The translations under genes and the position numbers were made by a program. From Pseudomonas khorasanensis (GTDB lineage Bacteria; Pseudomonadota; Gammaproteobacteria; Pseudomonadales; Pseudomonadaceae), in NCBI RefSeq assembly GCF_014268505.2, contig NZ_JABWQP020000006.1, positions 179,316 to 243,315 on the forward strand: a stretch of 64,000 nucleotides of DNA. The letters run 5' to 3'. The notes under the pieces are model-generated. The model was not told the origin of the DNA, did not search any database, and saw only the letters and a program-made list of their open reading frames with translations. Shown here in pieces: positions 10,211 through 20,221 of the stretch; position 1 is the first letter of the stretch; each line of letters begins with the position of its first letter.

Positions 10211-11401
10211 CTATCGATTGTGCCGACTCAACCATTGCTCAGCCAGCATCCGAGCCTGAGCGTCTGCCGTGAACACGGCATCGAGATCGTTCAAGGCCAC
10301 TACCGGCTCCAAATTCAAGACTTCCTCGATGATACTCGCGATTTCGAGGTAGCGAACCCGTCCGTCCAGAAACGCGGCGACGGCCACTTCATTGGCCGCA
10401 TTGAGCATTGCTGGCGCGCTGTCTCCGGCCTCTGCCGCTTGACGTGCCAAGCGCAGGCAAGGGAAGCGATCCTCATCAGGCGCTTCGAAATCCAGCCGCG
10501 CAATGGCGAACAGATCCAGCGGCGGTACGCCGGAGTCGATGCGTTCCGGCCATGCCAGCGCGTTGGCAATCGGTGTGCGCATGTCGGGATTGCCCAATTG
10601 CGCCAGCACGGAGCCATCCACGTAATCGACCAGAGAATGGATCACGCTCTGGGGATGAATCACAACCTCGACTTGTGCCGGCTTTGCATCAAACAACCAG
10701 CAGGCCTCGATCAGCTCAAGCCCCTTGTTCATCATGCTCGCCGAATCCACGGAAATCTTGCGCCCCATGGACCAGTTCGGATGCGCGCAGGCCTGATCAG
10801 GTGAAACATTCGCCAGTTCGGCCAGCGGCGTCTGCCGGAAAGGCCCACCGGAGGCTGTCAGCAGAATCCGCCGCACACCCACTGCACCCAGACCGCGAGC
10901 GAAATCTGCGGGCATACACTGGAAAATTGCATTGTGCTCACTGTCGATCGGCAGCAGCACGGAACCGCTTTTGCGCACAGCCTGCATGAACAGAGCGCCG
11001 GACATGACCAGCGCTTCCTTGTTGGCCAGAAGAATCTTTTTGCCCGCTTCAACAGCCGCCAGGGTCGGACGCAGACCGGCCGCGCCGACGATGGCGGCCA
11101 TCACCGCATCAACTTCCGCAGCGGAGGCGACTTCGCACAATCCCGCCTCCCCGACCAACACGCGGGTCGACAGGCCGGCAGCGCGCAAATCATCCTGCAA
11201 CCCACGCGCCGCAGCGACTTCCGGCACCACGGCAAATTGCGGTACATGACGAATGCACAGCGCCAGCAGCTCACTCAGGCGACTGAAACCGCTGAGTGCG
11301 AAAACCTGGTAACGCTCTGGATGACGCGCAATGACGTCAAGGGTGCTCAGACCGATCGATCCGGTCGCACCCAACACGGTAATCTGCTGGGGGCGACTCA
11401 C
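10211..11401 (-). CDS. dxr: 1-deoxy-D-xylulose 5-phosphate reductoisomerase
   Basis: Converts DXP to methylerythritol phosphate with NADPH, the committed step of the MEP route to isoprenoids. The 396-residue protein begins with the NADPH-binding VLGATGSIG. It has [10 protein letters not shown] with metal and substrate ligands, and ASGGPFR from the active-site region. Its product feeds undecaprenyl phosphate made by UppS two genes upstream. The start overlaps the cdsA stop by 4 bases. Confidence 0.97.
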   Translation of the reverse strand: MSRPQQITVLGATGSIGLSTLDVIARHPERYQVFALSGFSRLSELLALCIRHVPQFAVVPEVAAARGLQDDLRAAGLSTRVLVGEAGLCEVASAAEVDAVMAAIVGAAGLRPTLAAVEAGKKILLANKEALVMSGALFMQAVRKSGSVLLPIDSEHNAIFQCMPADFARGLGAVGVRRILLTASGGPFRQTPLAELANVSPDQACAHPNWSMGRKISVDSASMMNKGLELIEACWLFDAKPAQVEVVIHPQSVIHSLVDYVDGSVLAQLGNPDMRTPIANALAWPERIDSGVPPLDLFAIARLDFEAPDEDRFPCLRLARQAAEAGDSAPAMLNAANEVAVAAFLDGRVRYLEIASIIEEVLNLEPVVALNDLDAVFTADAQARMLAEQWLSRHNR

Positions 11402-12204
11402 GGCGCAGCCATCCAGAGCAATACGGCAAAGACCGGAATCGCAGCGGTCAGGCTGTCGATACGGTCCAGCACTCCGCCATGGCCGGGCAGCAGATTACTG
11501 CTGTCCTTGATGCCGGACTGGCGCTTGAACATGCTTTCGGTGAGGTCACCGACAACGGAAATGAAGACGATCACTGCTGCGCCAATCAAGCCCTTGAGCA
11601 GCTCGGCCACCGTCCAGTCACGCACCAGACCGACGATAGCGGTAATCACCAGACTCAGCGCCAGCCCACCGTACACGCCCTCCCAACTTTTACCCGGACT
11701 GACCTGAGGCGCCAACTTGCGCTTGCCGAACGCGCGGCCAGAGAAATAGGCACCGATGTCAGCACCCCAAACCAGCACCATCACCGCCATGATCAGCCAG
11801 TTACCCAGCGGGTATTGCTTGATCTGCACCAGACCTTGCCAAGCCGGCAGCAGGATCAGCAGGCCAATCACAAGCTTGGTGGCGGCACTGGACCAACGCT
11901 TGCTCGAATGTGGATAGGTCAGCACCAGATAGGTGGCGACAGCCCACCACAGCACCGAAGCGCCCAGCACCCAGGGTGCAAGACCGGGCCGCAAATGCAT
12001 GACCAACAACATCAACGCGACAACGGCGGCGAAGCCAACGCGAAACGATTGAGCCGTGAAGCCCGCCAGACGCGCCCATTCCCAGGCGCCAAGACTGACG
12101 ACCAGACCGATGAACAGCGCAAAACCAGACCCCTCAAGCAGGAAAAAGCCGCACAAGGCGATCGGCAGCAGGATCAGCGCAGTGATGATTCGTTGTTTGA
12201 GCAT
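11398..12204 (-). CDS. cdsA: Phosphatidate cytidylyltransferase
   Basis: Integral membrane enzyme that makes CDP-diacylglycerol, precursor of all phospholipids, from phosphatidate and CTP. The 268-residue protein is very hydrophobic, with about seven or eight membrane segments. It carries the CDS signature near the C-terminus: [20 protein letters not shown] followed by GGVLDRIDS. It shares one base with the uppS stop and four with dxr, so the three are tightly coupled. Phosphatidate comes from the acylation pathway that PlsB (33526) starts. Confidence 0.95.
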   Translation of the reverse strand: MLKQRIITALILLPIALCGFFLLEGSGFALFIGLVVSLGAWEWARLAGFTAQSFRVGFAAVVALMLLVMHLRPGLAPWVLGASVLWWAVATYLVLTYPHSSKRWSSAATKLVIGLLILLPAWQGLVQIKQYPLGNWLIMAVMVLVWGADIGAYFSGRAFGKRKLAPQVSPGKSWEGVYGGLALSLVITAIVGLVRDWTVAELLKGLIGAAVIVFISVVGDLTESMFKRQSGIKDSSNLLPGHGGVLDRIDSLTAAIPVFAVLLWMAAP

Positions 12205-12959
12205 TAAACCCGGGCTCCAGCTTCGACCTGTTCGCTCGTTTTACCGAAACGACGCTGGCGCGAAGCGTAATCGGCCAGCGCATTGCGCATGGCTTCGTGT
12301 TTGAAGTCCGGCCAGAACAGGTCGGAGAAGTACAACTCGGCGTAGGCCAGTTGCCACAGCAGGAAGTTGCTGATGCGGTGCTCGCCCCCGGTGCGGATAC
12401 ACAGATCGGGCAAAGGCAGGTCACCGGTTGCCAGACAGGTCTGCAGCAGCCCAGGCGTGATGTCCTCCGGACGCAGGTGCCCGGCCTGGACTTCGCGAGC
12501 GAGGCGCTGCGCAGCCTGTGCAATATCCCACTGACCGCCATAATTCGCGGCGATCTGCAGGACAAAGCGGTTGCTGCCGACGGTCATGGCCTCGGCTTCG
12601 CGCATCGCCGCCTGAAGTTCAGGGTGAAAACGCGAGCGATCGCCAATGATGCGCAGGCTGATGTTGTTGTCGTTGAGGCGCTTGGCCTCACGACGCAACG
12701 CCTTGAAGAAAAGATCCATCAGGGCGCTGACTTCATCGGCCGGGCGCTGCCAGTTCTCACTGGAGAAGGCGAACAGGGTCAGCACCTCGACCTTGGCCTC
12801 AGCGCACACCTCAATCACCGCCCGCACAGCATCCACGCCCGCTTTATGACCGGCGACACCCGGCATAAAGCGTTTTTTCGCCCAGCGATTATTGCCATCC
12901 ATGATGATCGCGACATGGCGCGGCACCGCGGACGGCGCAGTCTGCTTGGTCTTGTCCAT
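12204..12959 (-). CDS. uppS: Di-trans,poly-cis-undecaprenyl-diphosphate synthase
   Basis: Cis-prenyltransferase that builds the C55 lipid carrier for peptidoglycan and O-antigen. The 251-residue protein has the IMDGNNRWAKKR signature with the catalytic Asp near residue 21. The conserved C-terminal region RTGGEHRISNFLLWQLAYAE binds the allylic substrate. Start and length are usual. It lies 14 bases after frr and overlaps cdsA by one base. Confidence 0.96.
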   Translation of the reverse strand: MDKTKQTAPSAVPRHVAIIMDGNNRWAKKRFMPGVAGHKAGVDAVRAVIEVCAEAKVEVLTLFAFSSENWQRPADEVSALMDLFFKALRREAKRLNDNNISLRIIGDRSRFHPELQAAMREAEAMTVGSNRFVLQIAANYGGQWDIAQAAQRLAREVQAGHLRPEDITPGLLQTCLATGDLPLPDLCIRTGGEHRISNFLLWQLAYAELYFSDLFWPDFKHEAMRNALADYASRQRRFGKTSEQVEAGARV

Positions 12960-12973
12960 TTAAAGCTCGACCC

Positions 12974-13531
12974 TTATACGGCCATCAGGTCTTTTTCTTT
13001 CTCTTCCGTGGCCTTGGTGATCTGGGCCTCGGCGTCTTTGGTCAGCTTGTCGATATCAGCGATGGCACGACGCTCTTCGTCTTCGCTGATTTCCTTGTCC
13101 TTGACCAGTTTTTTCAGATCACCCAAGGCATCGCGACGAATGTTGCGTACGGCAACGCGCGCGTCTTCCGCGGCACTGCGCGCCTGCTTGGTGAAGCCCT
13201 TGCGGGTTTCTTCGGTCAAGGCAGGCATGGAAATCAGCAGCAACTCACCCAGGTTGGTCGGGTTGAGGTTCAGACCGGCGCTCTGGATAGCCTTGTCGAC
13301 GGCAGCAAGCATGTTGCGCTCGAACGCCACGACCTGCAGGGTACGCGAGTCTTTTACGGTGACGTTGGCCACGCTGCTCAGCGGGGTGTCAGCACCGTAG
13401 TAAGGCACCATCACGCTGCCGAGGATGCTCGGGTGAGCCTTGCCGGTACGAATCTGGCCGAATGCATGGCTCAGAGACTCCAGGGATTTCTGCATACGCG
13501 CTTGGGCGTCTTTCTTGATTTCGTTGATCAT
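12974..13531 (-). CDS. frr: Ribosome recycling factor
   Basis: Splits post-termination ribosomes together with EF-G. The 185-residue protein has the standard RRF length and landmarks: the [10 protein letters not shown] stretch in domain I and the C-terminal helix with [18 protein letters not shown]. It overlaps the pyrH stop by 4 bases, the conserved tsf-pyrH-frr-uppS order. Confidence 0.97.
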   Translation of the reverse strand: MINEIKKDAQARMQKSLESLSHAFGQIRTGKAHPSILGSVMVPYYGADTPLSSVANVTVKDSRTLQVVAFERNMLAAVDKAIQSAGLNLNPTNLGELLLISMPALTEETRKGFTKQARSAAEDARVAVRNIRRDALGDLKKLVKDKEISEDEERRAIADIDKLTKDAEAQITKATEEKEKDLMAV

Positions 13532-14271
13532 TGTTGGCCTTCCTCGATCAAAGTCCCTTCAGCGCCGCCGTGTACGATATTCAGCAGGGCGCCGGGTTTA
13601 TTCATGTTGAAAACGCGCAACGGCATCTTGTGGTCGCGGCACAGGCAGATAGCGGTCAGATCCATGACACCCAGCTTGCGATCCAGCACTTCATCATAAG
13701 TCAGATGATCGAACTTCTCGGCATGCGGGTCCTTGAACGGATCTGCGGTATAAACCCCATCAACCTTGGTCGCCTTGAGCACAACATCGGCGTCAATTTC
13801 GATTGCGCGCAGGCATGCTGCCGAATCCGTGGTGAAGAACGGGTTACCGGTACCGGCGGCGAAAATCACCACATCCTTGGAGTTAAGGTGGCGCATGGCT
13901 TTGCGGCGATCATAGTGATCGGTCACACCGACCATGGAAATGGCCGACATGACGATGGCCGAGATATTGGCACGTTCCAGCGCATCGCGCATGGCCAGGG
14001 CGTTCATCACAGTGGCCAGCATGCCCATGTGGTCGCCTGTTACCCGATCCATACCGGCTTTGCTCAGGGCTTCGCCACGGAACAGGTTGCCACCGCCGAT
14101 CACCAGACCGACCTGGACGCCGATGCCGACCAGTTGGCCGACTTCCAGCGCCATGCGATCCAGCACCTTCGGATCGATCCCGAACTCTTCCGAGCCCATC
14201 AGGGCCTCGCCGCTAAGCTTGAGTAGAATGCGTTTATAGCGAGCCTGATAACCACTGCCCTGCTGAGCCAT
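13528..14271 (-). CDS. pyrH: Uridylate kinase
   Basis: Phosphorylates UMP to UDP; a hexameric amino-acid-kinase-fold enzyme, not related to eukaryotic UMP kinases. The 247-residue protein has [13 protein letters not shown] at the N-terminus and [12 protein letters not shown] as the phosphate-binding loop. [15 protein letters not shown] is also present, and the chain ends with a typical family tail. A good Shine-Dalgarno (CAGGAGAG) precedes the ATG. The 209-base gap after tsf holds the rpsB-tsf terminator and a possible promoter, so this probably heads its own transcription unit. Confidence 0.97.
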   Translation of the reverse strand: MAQQGSGYQARYKRILLKLSGEALMGSEEFGIDPKVLDRMALEVGQLVGIGVQVGLVIGGGNLFRGEALSKAGMDRVTGDHMGMLATVMNALAMRDALERANISAIVMSAISMVGVTDHYDRRKAMRHLNSKDVVIFAAGTGNPFFTTDSAACLRAIEIDADVVLKATKVDGVYTADPFKDPHAEKFDHLTYDEVLDRKLGVMDLTAICLCRDHKMPLRVFNMNKPGALLNIVHGGAEGTLIEEGQQ

Positions 14272-14370
14272 TGCGAATCTCTCCTGCGGCGTATTAAAAA
14301 TTCTGTGCGAGCTGTTTACAGCTGGCGTTCACTCTAGCTTGGCGCTGCTTCAGCGCCATCGGAACATGGC

Positions 14371-14399
14371 TTTGTAAGTCAGTTCCGGATGGAAACCAA
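14371..14399 (-). promoter_or_regulatory. Candidate sigma70 promoter for pyrH
   Basis: On the minus strand TTGGTT (14394-14399), 17 bases, then TACAAA (14371-14376). It lies downstream of the rpsB-tsf terminator and about 100 bases before pyrH, where a promoter for the long operon is expected. The match is moderate and was found by eye. Confidence 0.3.
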
Positions 14400-14423
14400 A
14401 TAAAAAATTGGTAACCCCATCTG

Positions 14424-14458
14424 AAAAGAGGCTGCGCGCGTGAGCGGGCAGCCTCTTT
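14424..14458 (-). terminator. Terminator of rpsB-tsf
   Basis: On the minus strand AAAGAGGCTGC, a 12-base loop, and GCAGCCTCTTT form an 11-bp stem ending in TTTTC. It starts 23 bases after the tsf stop. The A-rich and T-rich flanks make it a good intrinsic terminator. Confidence 0.7.
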
Positions 14459-14480
14459 CGGGCGACAGTTGAAAACCGTC

Positions 14481-15344
14481 TTATTGCTTGGCGGCAGCCA
14501 GCTGGGCAGCAACTTCTTCAGCGAAGTTGTCGACCGGCTTCTCGATGCCGTCACCTACTTTGTAGTAAGTGAAGGAAACGATTTCTGCGCCGCCTTTCTT
14601 GGCCAGCTCGCCAACCTTGATTTCAGGGTTCTTGACGAACGCCTGCTCAACCAGGCTCGCTTCTGCCAGGAACTTGCTGATACGGCCCTTGACCATGTTC
14701 TCAACAATGTTTTCTGGCTTGCCTTTGATTTTCTCTTCGTTCAGCTGCAGGAACACAGCTTTTTCACGCTCGATCGCTTCAGCCGAAACTTGCGAAGGCA
14801 GCAGGAACTCAGGATTGCTTGCTGCTACGTGCATCGCGATGTCTTTGGCCAGCTCGACGTCGCCGCCTTTCAGAGCGACAACAACACCGATCTTGTTGCC
14901 GTGCAGGTACGAACCTACAACGTCACCTTCAATGCGGGTCAGACGACGGATGTTAACGTTTTCGCCAACTTTGCCAACCAGGGCTTCACGAGCAGATTCT
15001 TGAGCGGCGATCAGCGGAGCAGCGTCGGTCAGCTTGTCAGCGAAGGCTTTTTCAACGCTGTCAGCGACGAAGTTCTTGAAGTCGTCTTGCAGAGCGAGGA
15101 AGTCGGTCTGCGAGTTCACTTCCAGGATAACGGCAGCTTTACCGTCGTCCTTGATTGCGATTGCGCCTTCAGCGGCAACGTTGCCCGCTTTTTTCGCAGC
15201 CTTGATCGCGCCCGAAGCACGCATGTCATCAATGGCTTTTTCGATGTCGCCGTCAGCCTTTTCCAGGGCTTTCTTGCAATCCATCATGCCTTCGCCGGTA
15301 CGCTCGCGCAGTTCTTTGACCAACGCTGCAGTAATTGCTGCCAT
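14481..15344 (-). CDS. tsf: Elongation factor Ts
   Basis: Nucleotide exchange factor for EF-Tu. The 287-residue protein starts MAAITAALVKELRERTGEGM, the usual N-terminal UBA-like domain. SQTDFLALQDDF is the conserved TDF region that contacts EF-Tu, and a coiled-coil segment follows. I chose this ATG rather than one 33 bases upstream because it gives the family N-terminus. It is co-transcribed with rpsB across an intergenic hairpin that probably lowers readthrough. Confidence 0.97.
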   Translation of the reverse strand: MAAITAALVKELRERTGEGMMDCKKALEKADGDIEKAIDDMRASGAIKAAKKAGNVAAEGAIAIKDDGKAAVILEVNSQTDFLALQDDFKNFVADSVEKAFADKLTDAAPLIAAQESAREALVGKVGENVNIRRLTRIEGDVVGSYLHGNKIGVVVALKGGDVELAKDIAMHVAASNPEFLLPSQVSAEAIEREKAVFLQLNEEKIKGKPENIVENMVKGRISKFLAEASLVEQAFVKNPEIKVGELAKKGGAEIVSFTYYKVGDGIEKPVDNFAEEVAAQLAAAKQ

Positions 15345-15479
15345 TTTCAAATTCCTCTTGGATAGGTTTTCAACCATTCCACCCGATCGAACGGGCGTTC
15401 AATTCGTCCCGAACCACCCTTGTTAGCTGCCGCACATTACAAATAGAGACGTGGGCGCCGACAAATGGTTTTCGAGGTG

Positions 15480-15508
15480 GCAAAAAGGGGGCCAAGCCCC
15501 CTTTTTGC
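15480..15508 (-). terminator. Partial terminator between rpsB and tsf
   Basis: AAAAAGGGGG, a 5-base loop and CCCCCTTTTT form a perfect 10-bp hairpin, extended by GC at each end and ending in T5 on either strand. It begins 27 bases after the rpsB stop and lies 135 bases before tsf. Its place suggests attenuation between the two genes, giving more S2 than EF-Ts transcript from the shared promoter. Confidence 0.65.
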
Positions 15509-15534
15509 TTACTGAGTCAACGCCAGGGCGTCAA

Positions 15535-16272
15535 TTACTCAGCTGCAGCCTGAGTTTCTTCAGCTGCGAATTCAACAGTACCGCCAGCATTGTTGTTGCG
15601 ACCGCGGATAACTGCGTCAGCCATCGAACCCATGTACAGCTGGATGGCGCGGATGGCGTCATCGTTGCCTGGGATGATGTAGTCAACGCCTTCCGGGCTG
15701 CTGTTGGTATCGACAACGCCGATAACCGGGATGCCCAGCTTGTTGGCTTCGGTGATCGCGATGCGCTCGTGGTCAACGTCGATCACGAACAGCGCGTCTG
15801 GCAGACCGCCCATGTCCTTGATGCCGCCCAGCGAACGATCAAGCTTCTCAAGATCACGAGTGCGCATCAGCGCTTCTTTCTTGGTCAGCTTGGCGAAAGT
15901 ACCGTCTTCGGCTTGAACTTCAAGGTCACGCAGACGCTTGATGGAAGCACGAATGGTCTTGAAGTTGGTCAGCATGCCGCCCAACCAGCGGTGATCCACG
16001 TACGGCGAACCGCAACGTGCTGCTTCTTCAGCAACGATCTTGCCAGCGGAACGCTTGGTGCCGACGAACAGAATCTTGTTTTTGCCCTGTGCCAGACGCT
16101 CTACGAAAGTCAGAGCTTCGTTGAACATTGGCAGGGTTTTTTCAAGGTTGATGATGTGAATCTTGTTACGCGCGCCGAAAATGTACTTACCCATTTTCGG
16201 ATTCCAGTAACGGGTTTGGTGACCGAAGTGCACACCGGCCTTCAGCATATCGCGCATATTGACTTGGGACAT
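15535..16272 (-). CDS. rpsB: 30S ribosomal protein S2
   Basis: Structural protein of the small ribosomal subunit. The 245-residue protein starts [20 protein letters not shown], the standard S2 N-terminus, and has [12 protein letters not shown] and [14 protein letters not shown] longer in-frame start at 16332 was rejected because it lies in the leader and lacks family similarity. Upstream is a leader of about 130 bases with a 5'-end hairpin, as expected for S2 autoregulation of rpsB-tsf known in gamma-proteobacteria. Confidence 0.97.
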   Translation of the reverse strand: MSQVNMRDMLKAGVHFGHQTRYWNPKMGKYIFGARNKIHIINLEKTLPMFNEALTFVERLAQGKNKILFVGTKRSAGKIVAEEAARCGSPYVDHRWLGGMLTNFKTIRASIKRLRDLEVQAEDGTFAKLTKKEALMRTRDLEKLDRSLGGIKDMGGLPDALFVIDVDHERIAITEANKLGIPVIGVVDTNSSPEGVDYIIPGNDDAIRAIQLYMGSMADAVIRGRNNNAGGTVEFAAEETQAAAE

Positions 16273-16382
16273 GATAGTTCCTTGATAAGTCGGGTTTGGC
16301 CTCCACGTATCCCAATGACCAACCAGTGGCATAAAGCCAAAAGCACCCAGGTCATCGTGTCGACACGTGTGTGGATTTAAGC

Positions 16383-16404
16383 CTTTCGGGGCATCCCCGG
16401 AAAG
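16383..16404 (-). promoter_or_regulatory. 5' hairpin of the rpsB leader
   Basis: On the minus strand CTTTC-C-GGGG-ATG-CCCC-GAAAG folds into a 9-bp stem with one bulged C. It begins within a few bases of the start site predicted from the promoter just upstream, so it would cap the mRNA 5' end. S2-responsive leaders of rpsB are known in gamma-proteobacteria; whether this hairpin is that element is inference. Confidence 0.45.
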
Positions 16405-16410
16405 CGGCGC

Positions 16411-16441
16411 ATTTTATACCACAGGGTGCGCAAAAACGGAA
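16411..16441 (-). promoter_or_regulatory. Promoter of rpsB-tsf (extended -10)
   Basis: On the minus strand TGTGGTATAAAAT gives an extended -10 (TGG then TATAAA at 16413-16418), followed by a GC-rich discriminator GCGCCGC as in growth-rate-controlled promoters. The -35 (TTCCGT, 17-base spacer) is weak. The start site would be near 16406, about 134 bases before the rpsB ATG. Confidence 0.55.
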
Positions 16442-16556
16442 CCCGGAATCTGTATTCGCACCAGGGGCATGGGCGCCGCCCCATTGGAATCGGCTTCACG
16501 AGCACCATTGTATAGAGAGAAGCAATGTACCCGAGCGCAGATTTGCGCCGTGCGTC

Positions 16557-16565
16557 TGTTAGAAT
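16557..16565 (+). promoter_or_regulatory. Candidate extended -10 for map
   Basis: TGTTAGAAT has the TGn extension and TAGAAT hexamer, about 80 bases before map. No convincing -35 is present at 16-18 bases. Found by eye. Confidence 0.35.
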
Positions 16566-16645
16566 CGCGTTTTTCAGGGTCGCCAATCGAACACTCGCCG
16601 CCCTATTCGTATCCGTAAGCGCCGCCGAGCGCAGAGAGAGCCTGT

Positions 16646-17428
16646 ATGACCGTCAACCTCAAAACCCCCGAGGACATCGCTGGCATGCGTGTCGCCGGCA
16701 AACTGGCCGCCGATGTGCTGGAAATGATCGCCGAACACGTCAAACCGGGCGTGACTACTGATGAACTGAATCAGATCTGCCACGACTACATCGTCAATGT
16801 GCAGCAGGCCATCCCTGCCCCGCTCAACTACAAGGGTTACCCGAAGTCGATCTGCACCTCGATCAACCATGTGGTCTGCCACGGCATCCCGAACGGCAAG
16901 CCGCTGAAAAACGGTGACACCCTGAACATCGACGTCACCGTTATCAAAGACGGTTACCACGGCGACACCAGCCGCATGTTCCATGTCGGAGAAGTACCGG
17001 TGTGGGCCGAGCGCCTGTCGCAGGTCACTCAGGAATGCATGTACAAAGCCATCGAGATCGTCAAACCCGGCTGCCGCCTCGGCGACATCGGTGAAGTGAT
17101 CCAGAAGCACGCGGAAAAGAACGGCTTCTCGGTGGTGCGCGAATTCTGCGGCCATGGCATCGGCAAGGTTTTTCACGAAGAGCCACAGATCCTGCATTAC
17201 GGCCGAGCCGGTACCGGCATGGAACTGAAGGCCGGCATGACCTTCACCATCGAGCCGATGATCAACCAGGGCAAGGCCGACACCAAGGTGCTGGGCGATG
17301 GCTGGACCGCGATCACCAAAGACCGCAAGCTGTCGGCGCAGTGGGAACACACTCTGCTGGTCACCGACACCGGCTACGAGATCTTCACCTTGCGCAGCGA
17401 TGACACCATCGCGCGCATCTCGGCCTGA
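16646..17428 (+). CDS. map: Methionine aminopeptidase, type I
   Basis: Removes the initiator methionine from new proteins. The 260-residue protein has the five metal ligands in their usual places: Asp in LNIDVTVIKDG, Asp in YHGDTSR, His in CGHGIGKVFH, Glu in TFTIEPMI and Glu in QWEHTLLV. Shine-Dalgarno AGAGAG precedes the ATG. It is divergent from rpsB and followed 47 bases later by glnD. Confidence 0.97.
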   Translation: MTVNLKTPEDIAGMRVAGKLAADVLEMIAEHVKPGVTTDELNQICHDYIVNVQQAIPAPLNYKGYPKSICTSINHVVCHGIPNGKPLKNGDTLNIDVTVIKDGYHGDTSRMFHVGEVPVWAERLSQVTQECMYKAIEIVKPGCRLGDIGEVIQKHAEKNGFSVVREFCGHGIGKVFHEEPQILHYGRAGTGMELKAGMTFTIEPMINQGKADTKVLGDGWTAITKDRKLSAQWEHTLLVTDTGYEIFTLRSDDTIARISA

Positions 17429-17475
17429 TCCACAGAACGCCCCACAGCCTTTATAGATAGAAGGAAAGCCAATCG

Positions 17476-20178
17476 ATGCCGCAGGTGGATCCCGAACTCT
17501 TCGACCGCGGCCAGTTCCAGGCGGAACTGGCTCTCAAAGCGAGTCCTGTGGCGGCGTTCAAGAAGGCGATCCGCCAGGCCCGCGAGGTGCTCGACGCGCG
17601 TTTTCGCAGCGGCCGGGATATCCGCCGCCTGATCGAAGACCGCGCCTGGTTCGTCGACAACATCCTGCAGAGGGCCTGGAAGCAGTTTGACTGGAGCGAA
17701 GACGCTGACATCGCCCTGGTCGCGGTCGGCGGCTATGGTCGCGGGGAACTGCATCCTTATTCCGACATTGATCTGCTGATCCTGCTGGACAGCGACGATC
17801 ACGAAATTTTCCGCGATTCGATCGAGCGGTTTCTCACTTTGCTGTGGGACATCGGCCTGGAAGTCGGTCAGAGCGTTCGCTCGGTGGACGAATGTGCCCA
17901 AGAGGCGCGCGCCGACCTGACCGTCGTCACCAATCTGATGGAGAGCCGCACCATCTGCGGCCCCGAGCGCCTGCGCCAGCGCATGCTCGATGTCACCAGC
18001 ACAGCCCGTATGTGGCCGTCCAGGGAGTTCTTCCTGGCCAAGCATGCCGAACAAAAGGCCCGGCATCACAAGTACAACGACACCGAATATAACCTTGAGC
18101 CCAACGTCAAAGGCTCACCCGGTGGCTTGCGCGATATCCAGACGATTCTGTGGGTAGCCCGTCGTCAATACGGCACCCTGAACCTGCGCGCCCTTGCCGG
18201 CGAAGGTTTCCTGGTCGAAAGCGAAAACGCCCTGCTCGCCTCCTCCCAGGAATTTCTCTGGAAAGTGCGCTACGCCCTGCACATGCTCGCCGGTCGTTCT
18301 GAAGACCGCTTGCTGTTCGATCACCAGCGCACCATCGCTGGCCTGCTCGGCTTTGAAGGTGACGACGCCAAACAGGCCGTCGAAAACTTCATGCAACAGT
18401 ACTTCCGCACGGTGATGAGCATCGCGCAACTGAGCGATCTGATCATTCAGCATTTCGAGGAAGTCATCCTCGCCCCTGAAGACGAAGCGCCGCCGCAACC
18501 GATCAACTCACGATTTCAATTGCACGACGGCTACATCGAAGCGCGCAACGACAACGTGTTCCAGCGTACGCCGTTTGCCATGCTGGAGATTTTCGTGCTG
18601 ATGGCCCAGCAACCGGAAATCAAGGGGGTACGCGCCGACACCATTCGTTTGCTGCGCGAGCATCGTCACCTGATCGATGACAACTTCCGCAACGATATCC
18701 GCAATACCAGCCTGTTCATCGAGCTGTTCAAGTGCAAGATCGGCATCCACCGCAACCTGCGACGGATGAACCGCTACGGCATTCTCGGACGCTACCTGCC
18801 GGAGTTCGGCTTTATCGTCGGGCAGATGCAACATGACCTGTTTCACATCTATACGGTCGATGCCCACACGCTGAATTTGATCAAGCACCTGCGCAAACTG
18901 CAGTACACCCAGGTCTCGGAAAAATTCCCGCTTGCCGCCAAGCTAATGGCCAAACTGCCCAAGCCCGAACTGATTTACATCGCGGGCCTGTACCACGACA
19001 TCGGCAAGGGCCGGCACGGCGATCACTCCGAGATCGGCGCGGTCGATGCCGAAGCCTTTTGCCAACGCCACCAGTTGCCGGTATGGGACAGCCGTCTGAT
19101 CGTCTGGCTGGTGCAGAACCATCTGGTGATGTCGACCACCGCGCAGCGCAAGGATTTGTCCGACCCGCAGGTGATTCATGACTTCGCGCAGGCGGTCGGC
19201 GATGAGACCCGCCTCGACTACCTTTACGTGCTGACCGTGGCCGACATCAACGCGACCAACCCGACACTGTGGAATTCCTGGCGCGCGAGCCTGTTGCGCC
19301 AGCTCTACACCGAAACCAAGCGCGCCTTGCGTCGCGGCCTGGAAAACCCGGTGGACCGCGAAGAGCAGATCCGTCAGACACAAAGCGCCGCGCTGGATAT
19401 TCTGGTGCGCGGCGGGACCGACCCGGACGATGTCGAGCAACTCTGGGGGCAACTGGGCGATGACTATTTCCTGCGCCACACCGCTGGCGATGTGGCCTGG
19501 CACAGCGACGCGATCCTGCAGCAGCCGGTCGATGGCGGACCGTTAGTGCTGATCAAGGAAACCACCCAGCGCGAGTTCGAAGGCGGTACGCAGATCTTCA
19601 TTTATGCGCCGGACCAGCATGATTTTTTCGCCGTGACCGTGGCGGCGATGGACCAGCTCAACCTGAACATTCATGACGCCCGGGTTATCACGTCCAGCAG
19701 CCAGTTCACCCTCGACACCTACATCGTGCTCGACAACGACGGCGAATCCATCGGCGACAACCCGGTGCGGATCAAGCAAATCCGCGAGGGCCTCACCGAA
19801 GCCCTGCGCAATCCGGACGATTACCCGACCATCATCCAGCGCCGAGTGCCGCGCCAACTGAAGCATTTTGCGTTTGCGCCGCAAGTGACGATCCATAACG
19901 ACGCGCAACGCCCGGTGACCGTACTGGAACTGACAGCACCCGACCGTCCGGGGCTGCTGGCGCGGGTCGGCGGGATTTTCCTTGAGTTCGACCTATCGCT
20001 GCAAAACGCCAAGATTGCAACCCTGGGCGAGCGCGTGGAAGACGTGTTCTTCATCACCGACGCGCACAATCAGCAACTGTCCGACCCGGTGCTGTGCAGC
20101 CGTTTGCAGGACGCGATCGTGGAGCAGTTGAGCGTCAATCAGGAACCCGATATCAACCTGTCGCGCATCAGTATCTGA
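17476..20178 (+). CDS. glnD: PII uridylyltransferase / uridylyl-removing enzyme
   Basis: Nitrogen sensor that adds UMP to PII (GlnB/GlnK) when glutamine is low and removes it when high. The 900-residue protein has an N-terminal nucleotidyltransferase domain with [20 protein letters not shown] near residue 85. An HD phosphohydrolase domain has [17 protein letters not shown] near residue 505. Two C-terminal ACT domains bind glutamine (about 700-780 and 815-890; [15 protein letters not shown] starts the second). All key residues are visible. It sits between map and dapC, as in P. aeruginosa. Confidence 0.97.
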   Translation: MPQVDPELFDRGQFQAELALKASPVAAFKKAIRQAREVLDARFRSGRDIRRLIEDRAWFVDNILQRAWKQFDWSEDADIALVAVGGYGRGELHPYSDIDLLILLDSDDHEIFRDSIERFLTLLWDIGLEVGQSVRSVDECAQEARADLTVVTNLMESRTICGPERLRQRMLDVTSTARMWPSREFFLAKHAEQKARHHKYNDTEYNLEPNVKGSPGGLRDIQTILWVARRQYGTLNLRALAGEGFLVESENALLASSQEFLWKVRYALHMLAGRSEDRLLFDHQRTIAGLLGFEGDDAKQAVENFMQQYFRTVMSIAQLSDLIIQHFEEVILAPEDEAPPQPINSRFQLHDGYIEARNDNVFQRTPFAMLEIFVLMAQQPEIKGVRADTIRLLREHRHLIDDNFRNDIRNTSLFIELFKCKIGIHRNLRRMNRYGILGRYLPEFGFIVGQMQHDLFHIYTVDAHTLNLIKHLRKLQYTQVSEKFPLAAKLMAKLPKPELIYIAGLYHDIGKGRHGDHSEIGAVDAEAFCQRHQLPVWDSRLIVWLVQNHLVMSTTAQRKDLSDPQVIHDFAQAVGDETRLDYLYVLTVADINATNPTLWNSWRASLLRQLYTETKRALRRGLENPVDREEQIRQTQSAALDILVRGGTDPDDVEQLWGQLGDDYFLRHTAGDVAWHSDAILQQPVDGGPLVLIKETTQREFEGGTQIFIYAPDQHDFFAVTVAAMDQLNLNIHDARVITSSSQFTLDTYIVLDNDGESIGDNPVRIKQIREGLTEALRNPDDYPTIIQRRVPRQLKHFAFAPQVTIHNDAQRPVTVLELTAPDRPGLLARVGGIFLEFDLSLQNAKIATLGERVEDVFFITDAHNQQLSDPVLCSRLQDAIVEQLSVNQEPDINLSRISI

Positions 20179-20221
20179 CTGCGCGTCCGGATTTAACCGT
20201 TTTGCACGAGACCCCGCACCG

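Larger units (their letters stand above)
16273..16645. other. Divergent rpsB / map intergenic region
   Basis: 373 bases with no gene that I can support. It holds the rpsB leader with a 5' hairpin, the rpsB promoter and an extended -10 for map on the opposite strand. Short open frames here lack similarity and lie in the leader. Confidence 0.7.

Noticed and set aside
16377..16586. Small minus-strand frame in the rpsB leader (69 codons)
   Set aside because: It crosses the rpsB promoter and 5' hairpin and has no ribosome binding site. A leader peptide is not excluded but unsupported.
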